A stretch of 64,000 nt of DNA, from the NCBI RefSeq assembly GCF_027596085.1, contig NC_072467.1, forward strand, positions 2,653,361 to 2,717,360, written 5' to 3'. The stretch is from Anoplopoma fimbria (taxonomy: Eukaryota > Chordata > Actinopteri > Perciformes > Anoplopomatidae). Shown here in pieces: positions 38,310-64,000 of this stretch; the stretch's first letter is position 1; each line of letters opens with the position of its first letter. Under the pieces are notes generated by a model. It was not told the origin of the DNA. It did no database searches and worked only from the letters and a program-made list of their open reading frames with translations. Position numbers and translations under genes: made by a program.

Positions 38310-38345
38310 ATCCCAAATACATGTAACGTTACATGTATTTGGGAT
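38310..38345. other. Perfect 36-bp palindrome
   Basis: The left arm ATCCCAAATACATGTAAC is followed without a spacer by its exact reverse complement, centred on AACGTT. It lies about 125 bp upstream of the inverted CCAAT boxes at 38471-38482. Confidence 0.95.
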
Positions 38346-38466
38346 ATATGTATCCTCAATTCTTCAGAATTATCGCTATATACGTATATTAATCAAATTC
38401 CCACCTTTGGGCCTTGTGCACCTATGGTCCATATTTACAGTTTGGAACATGACGTCCTGCCTACGG

Positions 38467-38535
38467 GGAGCCTGATTGGTCAATCCTGAAGCGCGCGCTT
38501 TTGTTCGAATGGGCGTAATTTGACGGATTAGTTAG
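38467..38535 (+). promoter_or_regulatory. CCAAT-box promoter-like patch
   Basis: GATTGGTCAATC at 38472-38483 contains an inverted CCAAT box (ATTGG) with a CAAT on the same strand, followed by GCGCGCGCTTTTG and a GGGCG-containing segment. CpG-rich sequence is rare in this window. NF-Y-type ATTGG boxes close to GC-rich words are typical of TATA-less promoters. It directly precedes the exon-like blocks below. Confidence 0.4.
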
Positions 38536-39421
38536 ATGCCAGTTTCCCCCATGAGATGTACACAACAGTTTTAGCTCGTTAACAGAAAAAGCTTAAAGAC
38601 TCAAAAGCTTAGCCAAGAAACATAAGCTTGTATTTAGTTAAAAGATTTACTAGGCCGCTAATACTATTATCTATATATAATGTTGCAGGTACTGGTGTCA
38701 TTGTAGGGATAATTTGTTTTAAAAATGCAGTGTAAACCAAAAACTCAAATAAAGCTTAATTTTGTTATTAACCTGACTGGGTGCACTCAGGGACATTCAT
38801 ATCATTATAAAGCTGTTGCTTATTTTTAAAATTGTTAAAATTAAAATTTACTTTTTCAGATGATCCCATCAAAATTGTTAATGAAGCCTGCCAAACTTTG
38901 AAACTTTTTGATATGGAGAGTAGGAATGAGGACATTTTGTTTGCCCACAGTCCTCATCCAAATATTGAATATGTGTGTATTTTTATTTTCATTACATTTT
39001 TATTGACTTCTTCATTACCTGTCATATTTTGTATTTGGTCATACAGTGTGTAACAGCTGGAATAGTATGGTATTTTGGCAGGGTGGTTTGTACAGAATTG
39101 GAATTCTTTACACTGTGTGACAATGATGTTGATCCTCACCTGTGGTCAATACAGGTGCGGTATCAGAAGGAAGGTGATGCAGAGACAGTCCAAGCCAAGC
39201 AGGCAGAGAAGGTGATACAGGTGAGAATTAAGGCTGACCTCTAATGTTATCTAATATGGCAAATACCTCTGATTTGAATAGTTGCTGCAATGAATGTCTT
39301 TTTTTGTAATTCATATTAAGTGAAAGAATGAAATTGAATCAAGTATATGATGTATACCTACTTGTTGTCAAAACAGGCTTCAGAGTTTCAGACGGAGAAA
39401 GAGAAAGCACACCTACTGTAG
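38536..39421 (+). CDS. Unrecognised small multi-exon gene candidate
   Basis: Seen: two strong open blocks with matching splice signals and phase. 38860-38972 follows a TTTTTCAG acceptor and ends before GTGTGT in phase 0. 39047-39220 follows GGTCATACAG and ends ATACAG|GTGAGA, also phase 0. A third block, 39377-39421, follows an AAAACAG acceptor and closes with TAG after 14 codons. An ATG at 38536 with a weak donor at 38558 is phase-compatible. It would give about 117 residues in total, but this first exon is tentative. The middle of the product reads DPIKIVNEACQTLKLFDMES and later PHLWSIQVRYQKEGDAET, then a charged Lys/Glu/Gln helix-like C-terminus ending KAHLL. I recognise no domain. Codon choice and residue mix look more protein-like than the surrounding frames. 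The alternatives are a decayed gene fragment or chance. Confidence 0.42.
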
Positions 39422-40670
39422 AGCAGAAAGAGAGAAGACGAGGTAAGTTGACTTCGGCATAGTGGTGGGTGTTATTGTGGAATGTTTTGCACATGGCTAA
39501 TTGAATTATGGTCCCAAACATGGAAGAAAGCACTTTTTTTAACAGTCCTTTCCAAGCGCTTCCTGTCGTTGGGGCTGGAGGCAAGGTCCCAAGGGCATAT
39601 ACATTTTTATATCATGAACTTCAAGCTATTGAAGTGTAATGTACAATATACACTGTTAATGACACTGTTCTGAAGGAAACAAATCTCATGTTTCGATCTC
39701 ATTGTTGCTGTTTGTGTGTGGTGTGTTGACACGACTTAGAGATTGCATGAACTGTGATCGGTCCGCACGTGGACTTGTGCTTTCTACTATAAGTTTCTGA
39801 TAATAGGCATTGTTTACAGTAAAGACGACATTAAGTAAGGCTCAGTGGTGTTCTGCTTCTCAGTAACTCAAACTCTCTATTGCAGTGAATCAAAGAATGT
39901 AAACACGATCACTCAGGCTTATTGATTGCAATACAGGTGGCCCCTTTTCATGACTAACCATTCCTTTGTTGCTCTATCTCATAAATGAAATGAAAGCATG
40001 TAAACACAGTTACTTTCGGGTATATAATTAAAGCACAATATGCCCTGATAATGCCGACATATCCATCTACTACTGTTATTTTGGTGAAATCAATGTGTGA
40101 AACTCGATGCTGAGCGATCAACCATTTCCTATGTTGGAGGAACATCTGAATTAATGTCCAAGTATAATTTCACCAACATAATCTTTACTTCTAAGTGTTA
40201 CTGCATCAGGAAGCGGCCTGTGGTCAGTTAAATGGTCTCTCCCTTGTGAGAAAAAACGCTAAAGTTACACTGAAATCACACAGAAATGTTTTTCTCTGTT
40301 GCTTGAGATGGAGAGAAAAGAGGCACCAGCGATTTCAACACATACATTCTACAAATTGCGCCCAAGCTGTTCTAGAGTTTGCCTGGTCTCTGATGAGTTT
40401 AACAATTAAATTATACGTGTAGGTAAGAGAGCGGCATGAACTAGAACCCATGGAGAGAGTAAAAATGTCATCTTGCTTGCAGTCCATAAATGCGATTGAT
40501 TGTTGTGTTTGTGTTAGGGTAGTTGTTAGCCAGCTAGCTGTTACTGATAACTATAATCGTTGTTACTAAACGGATTAATGTCGGGTACATCACCACCACC
40601 CTGTTGATTGGAGTAGAGTCGATCCTGATGCCCATGTCGTTTTAATAGGTCTAGTGTTGTGCTTAATGAC
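39422..40670. other. Gene-free sequence, possible 3' region of the candidate gene
   Basis: An ATTAAA word at 40027-40032 is the clearest poly(A)-like signal after the candidate stop at 39421. No further coding exon was recognised. Confidence 0.35.
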
Positions 40671-40678
40671 GACTGTTT

Positions 40679-40815
40679 CCATTGGCTGGAGAAACTATTG
40701 ACCAATCAGAGCTTTGTTGTCGGGATTTCAATGCGGTCAGAACATTTGTACGTAGCTTGCTATCTACATCCAAAATGGTGTGAAGAATGAGATTGAAGCA
40801 GCTGTGCAAGTTTTT
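40679..40815 (+). promoter_or_regulatory. Second CCAAT-box patch with a possible first exon
   Basis: CCATTGGCTGG at 40679-40689 and GACCAATCAGAGC at 40700-40712 give an inverted and a direct CCAAT box about 20 bp apart, as in NF-Y promoters. About 80 bp downstream an ATG (40787) opens MRLKQLCKF and runs into a consensus donor, GTAAGT, at 40816. An earlier ATG at 40775 makes a three-codon frame. No downstream exon in matching phase was identified, so a real gene start is unproven. Confidence 0.25.
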
Positions 40816-42152
<1,337 letters not shown>

Positions 42153-43352
42153 AAACCGTGTCCACTGCATGCACATGTTGCCTGAAGAACAACAGTAAGG
42201 GCTTTGCTGTAAATGATTCAGAGCAAAGATTAAATATTTATTGAGGTGAAAGATTCATGTATGCCACACTCATTGCTTTATGGCCACATTATATCATGTT
42301 TCAGTATCTTGTGTTAAATAGAAACATGGGAGAGATTTTTCTAAAGCCAAATGACACGCGCCCCTAAAACAAACCACAAGATGTTACATTAAAAAACTGG
42401 CTTCACTATTTAAATCCAACATTTTCATGTTATAACTGCAGTTGGGATGAATTAGTGGTAACAGTTCAGCTACAGATGGCAATAAAATGCTTCATACGGG
42501 GAAATAAGTAAATATCTCTCCTGTTTCTCCCCAAATATCCATATCCTCAAAACCAGTTTTGGGAGCTTAAGTTTTCATTAAAATGATGCTCTCTAGAGAG
42601 TCATGTGTTTTTATTTTAAAAGGGTCAAGGGTGGTATTGAAGTCAAATGAATTCAAAATCTACATGCACAACAAGGGAACATGTTTAATGTCATCATTAG
42701 CGTCTAACAGTTATTATTTTCATTGTTATGGAAGTGTTGACACAGGCCTGATTGCACACTATTGCCTTATACATTTGATTATTTGTCTTGCAGAAAATAG
42801 AGCATAAGATTTTTGATTTCATCTGCTGGGTGGATGTTCAAATAAACCACAGGTGACTGGAGGTTTGTTCTCGGAAATCCACAGGGGTCCTGCAGCCGCT
42901 GGTGTGGGGAAAAACCAAATGAAATCCTTATGGCTCAGGGTCATGACAACAGTTCAGGTGTTTATTGATTAAACGTCAACCGCCCAGGTGAACGTGATTC
43001 ACAACTCAGAGGGGCCTAATTCTACAATCCATCACCAGTGGAGGAACATTCAAACCAACACAACATCACTGCATGTTAAGATCTCATGTATTACTCTAAT
43101 ATAACTCTACAACATTGTCAAAATGCGGAGGGGTTTTGTGCTAGAATAGCTGGGTGGGCAATTATGCTGTACATAAGGTAGTTGTTACATCCGTGAATAT
43201 TATGACAGATGTGCTTGTTGTATGTTTCATGAGGTAATGCAATGTTTTTTTGGGAACTTAGAGGATCAGCAGATTTTAGATTGACCAATGTACATTTTTC
43301 AATTACTCAATTTGCACTGTAGAATTCTTTAATGATCTCAATGGACAATAAT
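42153..43352. other. Gene-free sequence
   Basis: No coding exon was recognised. The segment at about 42845-43060 is less AT-rich and repeat-poor, with CCGCCCAGGTGAACGTGA-type words. It could be regulatory, but nothing in a single sequence proves it. Confidence 0.35.
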
Positions 43353-43671
43353 TAAAGCTGCAAAGATTAGTCGTTCAGTTCGAGTTGATCGACCAAATAT
43401 TAATCTAAAGTATTTTGATTATCGATTACGCCTTTTGACTAAAACTCATGCGAATATGTTGACTACTGGATAAGTTTATTTAATCCACAAAGAATCACAC
43501 TAAAGCACCACTTTAAATCTTGTGTTTACCAGAGATGTGCTCCTTAGTTTCTTCTAAAAAGGTCATTCAGCATGAAAAAGCATAATACAATGACTAATCC
43601 ACTAAAGAAATCTAAGTCGACTAAAACCAAAACGCCCAATTAGTCGACTCATCGAAGAGTGGGTAGCCCTA
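43353..43671 (+). mobile_element. hAT-like MITE, second copy
   Basis: It starts TAAAGCTGCAAAGATTAGTCG and ends GTGGGTAGCCCTA, diverged inverted ends of the TAGGGCTGCAAC type. The interior shares TCCACAAAGAATCACAC, GCATGAAAAAGCAT and CTAAGTCGACTAAAACCAAAA with the nested copy at 3044-3290. No 8-bp duplication could be seen, so this copy is probably old. It encodes no protein. Confidence 0.68.
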
Positions 43672-44830
43672 TATTCTCCATTTGTGCTTCCTTGTTAAAA
43701 GAATATTTTTGGTTTTGGATTCTTGGTTGGACAAAAGAAGCAATTTAAAGGACTCACCTTGGGATCTGGGCACAATGGATATTTTCAGTATTATCTGGTG
43801 TTTTACAGACCTGCAATCCATTGATTGCAAAAAAGGCGGATTACTTTATAGTGAAATTAGTTTTTAGTTGCAGTCCTATTCTCATTTGTAGATGAGTAAG
43901 AATCACTCACCATATTAACAATAGTCTATGTTGTCATGATAATATCCGGTATGTTACTGAATATTTGCTAACATAATCTGAGGTTAACAATGATTCCGAG
44001 AACAGCAATAGAGAGCAAACATGGCTTAAAAAAAGGAAGCATCCTTACAAATTATAATGGCATGTCTATGATGGTGTATATGAGGCAGCTTTGGGTACAT
44101 TTCAGGCAAGGAAGGCCTCCAGCCACGGGACTTAGCAATTTGGTTATAGTTGCTATGCAGCTGTAGTGGGGTATATTAATTTGGATCCCAAACCCTAAGG
44201 GTGACCCCTCACATGAGACAGAGCTCTGGCAGTCCTGGTCCTCATGCAGGCCATGAGCGAACAGTGACACATAACCTTGCCCTGTCACCACCCTCACCAA
44301 TGTGTCAGCTAACATTACTGTGATTGACGTTGAGCCAGCACTCCAGCCCTGTGCGATCTGAGGCTCTGTATAACCTCGCCCTAGTTGGGTACCAGGGCTA
44401 GGGCATTTGGGGCATGGTACTGGATCATGATGCCGTCTGTGTTTGTAGCCGGTTCCTCTGTTAAACAAGGGCACACGCCTTTCTGACCTTGTTTACATAG
44501 GAGCTTTGTTCATAGTGTTATCTGAGCCAAAATCTTTTATCTGCTTTGGAAAGTTTTGTTCTTATTGAAGACATATGGCTTAAGAGAAACATGCTTTTAC
44601 TGAAAAGTTTAAAAAAAGTTTCATAATTTAAAGGGGAATCTATTTGTTCTCATTTTGTCCATTGTCAGTGACAGGAAGGAAATGAAACAATATACTCTCT
44701 CATTAGCTATAGCATCCTGTAAATTACAAAAACAATACAAAGAAACTTTTACAATAGACATGAGAATGCAACCTATTACAGTAGAAACTTTGATTGAAGT
44801 GCAAAATACTATAACAATAACGCATTTTTT
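43672..44830. other. Gene-free sequence
   Basis: It contains a less AT-rich block at 44080-44480 that holds a 140-codon minus-strand frame with no recognised domain. The block could be an old repeat or a regulatory element. No splice-consistent exon set was found. Confidence 0.35.
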
Positions 44831-44879
44831 GTTTGTTAGGTTATCAGCCTAACAAACCTGCAGTTTTACACTGCAGGTT
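44831..44879. other. Two overlapping perfect hairpins
   Basis: Hairpin 1 pairs GTTTGTTAGG (44831-44840) with CCTAACAAAC (44848-44857) across a 7-nt loop. Hairpin 2 pairs AACCTGCAGT (44855-44864) with ACTGCAGGTT (44870-44879) across a 5-nt loop. Both stems are 10 bp and perfect. They share 3 nt, so they cannot both form fully. Confidence 0.9.
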
Positions 44880-62060
<17,181 letters not shown>

Positions 62061-62225
62061 GGGCTCAAGTCAGGTTTGGTTATTTTAAAATATGATTTGT
62101 TAAGATATGTCTTCCTGTCTCCATGATTGAACCAAATGTTTGACATTTGACATTCGTCAAAAACCTGGCCTGCATTACCCACAATGCAACTCAACCAGCA
62201 ACAGTTGGTTGGAGAATTTGCTGTG
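62061..62225. repeat. Possible dispersed repeat with ACCCACAATGCAACTC motif
   Basis: TTACCCACAATGCAACTC at 62176-62193 is a motif I recall from abundant fish repeats. The surrounding sequence has no clear ends, so the boundaries are approximate. Confidence 0.3.
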
Positions 62226-62860
62226 TTCCTAGCAGCTAATGTAGCCTTGAGCCGCCGGCCACAAGCAGAGATGAGGAGCGCTTCTTTCTGACCTTTTTTT
62301 AATTTTAAGACTTTAGCCCCAACTACCGCTGCCTATAGGTGGGGCCTGAGATTCTGGAGAAAGACTGTTGATATGTGAACACAACACCCAAACAATTACC
62401 CCTCTCCAGATTTACCATCCCTCTTCCTCCCACTATACTACCTTTCTCTTTATACATCCATGGCCATTCCCCTGTCCTGTGCAAGAACACAAACACCCCT
62501 GTGGCTGATTGGCTGGAATAGTGTTGTGTGGGTATGTCTGTTTGTGTCCCATTTACAGAGCCAGGGCTATGTATGAAACCTGGACTTTTTTTTTCCAGAA
62601 ACAACAGCCAGTGGACTGTTCGCTGAATAAAACAAGAAGTGTATCGGATTAGAATCGCTTTCTGCACCTTTTAAGTGACAACACTTAAGTTCATTTATCA
62701 CGCTTGATCAATTCCCTCACGATGTAACTTTTTCCCACATATGTAGTTGTATTCCAACTATTCTAAGCATTAATATAGCAGCAAACAGCTATTTGCTTTG
62801 TTAATATATATTAAACTAATGTCGTCCTGAGCACTGAATGAAGTCGCTCTCCCTGTGTGT
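62226..62860. other. Gene-free sequence
   Basis: I see no coding exon. The 114-codon minus-strand frame at 62323-62667 has no recognised domain or splice partners. Confidence 0.35.
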
Positions 62861-62894
62861 TCTAATCTGAGTTTCTCTTTGCTTTGTTCACATA

Positions 62895-63150
62895 GCCGGG
62901 ACGGCTGTGCATGCCTTTTAGTGCATGTTAGCGTGCCCCGCTGGCTAACTCACTGCCGCCGCTCTGAACTGCTCATACGGCGGTTACAGCTGACAACACT
63001 GTCCCGACTGTCGGTGTATTTGCAGAAGCGAATTGCCCACTCTCCAGTTCCCCGCCAGGATAACACTGTTAACTCCGTCAGCACTGTTGCCGTTGTTTGC
63101 AGTGATAGCACTGTTAGTACGTTAGCCATATTGAGAGATATCTGGCACTA
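62895..63150 (+). repeat. CpG-bearing block, probably a dispersed repeat
   Basis: This stretch is less AT-rich than its flanks and contains GCCCCGCTGGCTAACTC, then CCCGACTGTCGGTGTATTTG and GATAGCACTGTTAGTACGTT words that I recall vaguely from interspersed fish repeats. The open frame at 62855-63151 has no recognised similarity. A promoter or exon is an alternative. Confidence 0.3.
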
Positions 63151-64000
63151 GTTGTCCTCTTAAAGTTTTGAACTGTACCAAACCATTACAGTGCCGTTTA
63201 GTGTAACATTTACAACTGACATATCAATCAAATGGTGTAAAACTAAAGCCCTTATCTAAACGCTATTTTCATGAACTATATATTGTGTTAGTGGTGAAGA
63301 GGAACAGCATCTACTGCAAAGGTATACACTGTATATCAAATGTGACCATGTGTTGCACAAGACTCACTGGATGTGAATTGGGAAAGAAACGTGTTCTCTT
63401 TCTGCGCTTCGAGTCAGAATGTGCTCTAACTTGCATCTAATCTCACGTCCCAGCACCTCATGTTATCTACATGGTGACAGAGGATAAGAATCTGTTATGT
63501 GTTGAAGTATCTCAGAGGGGATTAAATCAGATGTGCACTGGCCCAGAAACAAGACTGTCACACTGTGATGAGCTCCATTTGACTAAAGTGTACTAATAGT
63601 GTCAGGCTTCTAATACAATGTCTCCAACACAGATCTGAAATAATAGTGATGGCATTACATAACAGTGACGTACAGCCAAACTCCCAAAATAACTTGCCGC
63701 TTCACTTCACTATAATATTAAAGATAACACCGCTAAAACCTGTTTCACACAAATGCCCTCAGCAGTGCTCATGTACAGTAACAAAGGTTTTTGTAATGCA
63801 CCTTAAACTAAGTTCTCACCTGCAGGACATTCAGGTACCATGTCATTTATTTACACTTATCTCCAGTCAATGTGAGTATCTTCAATACCATGACACAGAA
63901 CATGAAAAATAGCTACAGTAACAAAAAGCTACAGTAATATCAAGTCCCTGTCTTGACTTTCAATTTACCACCATTGCCTTACTTTTCTTAGCAACAACAA
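63151..64000. other. Gene-free sequence to the window end
   Basis: I recognise nothing here beyond a short repeated word AGCTACAGTAA (63911 and 63928). The 88-codon frame at 63646-63912 has no recognised similarity. Confidence 0.4.

Noticed and set aside
44052..44474. 140-codon minus-strand open frame in a less AT-rich block
   Set aside because: No domain, and the Cys/Pro/His mix does not fit a known zinc motif spacing. It may be an old repeat.

Overview
The window looks like AT-rich, intron- and repeat-bearing nuclear DNA from a ray-finned fish, most likely a percomorph teleost. The evidence is: a split vertebrate gene with GT-AG introns, long dinucleotide and tetranucleotide microsatellites, a tRNA-derived SINE with decayed A and B boxes, several dispersed repeats that I recognise as typical of teleost genomes, and no bacterial-style operons. 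Almost all short open frames here are chance frames in non-coding DNA or run through microsatellites.

Only one gene is identified with confidence: lysmd4, on the minus strand. It has two coding exons (33871-33608 and 33526-32972) that encode a 272-residue LysM-domain, single-pass membrane protein. Its 5' non-coding part probably lies in the CpG-containing island at about 35.03-35.45 kb. A candidate poly(A) signal lies about 600 bp past the stop.

Layout. 1-32 kb is a gene desert downstream of lysmd4. It carries snap-back MITE copies (1-60, 2688-3679, 9300-9585), one of them with a second hAT-like MITE nested inside it. It also carries a SINE (about 10.7-10.96 kb), a (CA)n tract, a decayed tandem repeat (about 19.47-19.92 kb) and a compound (TCTA)n/(TCTG)n tract. 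32.3-35.5 kb is lysmd4. 35.5-38 kb is a cluster of dispersed repeats and retroposon 3' ends. 38.3-39.4 kb holds a perfect 36-bp palindrome, an inverted CCAAT-box region and a phase-consistent set of exon-like open blocks on the plus strand. These blocks look like a small gene, about 117 codons, that I cannot name. 40.7-40.8 kb has a second CCAAT-type promoter-like patch with a tiny exon candidate. 41-64 kb is again largely gene-free, with an (ACAG)n tract, another hAT-like MITE, overlapping hairpins near 44.85 kb, a 164-bp uninterrupted (GT)n tract and a few repeat-poor blocks that could be conserved regulatory elements.

No genes are seen to work together in a pathway. The points most worth checking are the unnamed gene candidate at 38.5-39.4 kb, the palindrome just upstream of it, and the overlapping hairpins at 44.85 kb.
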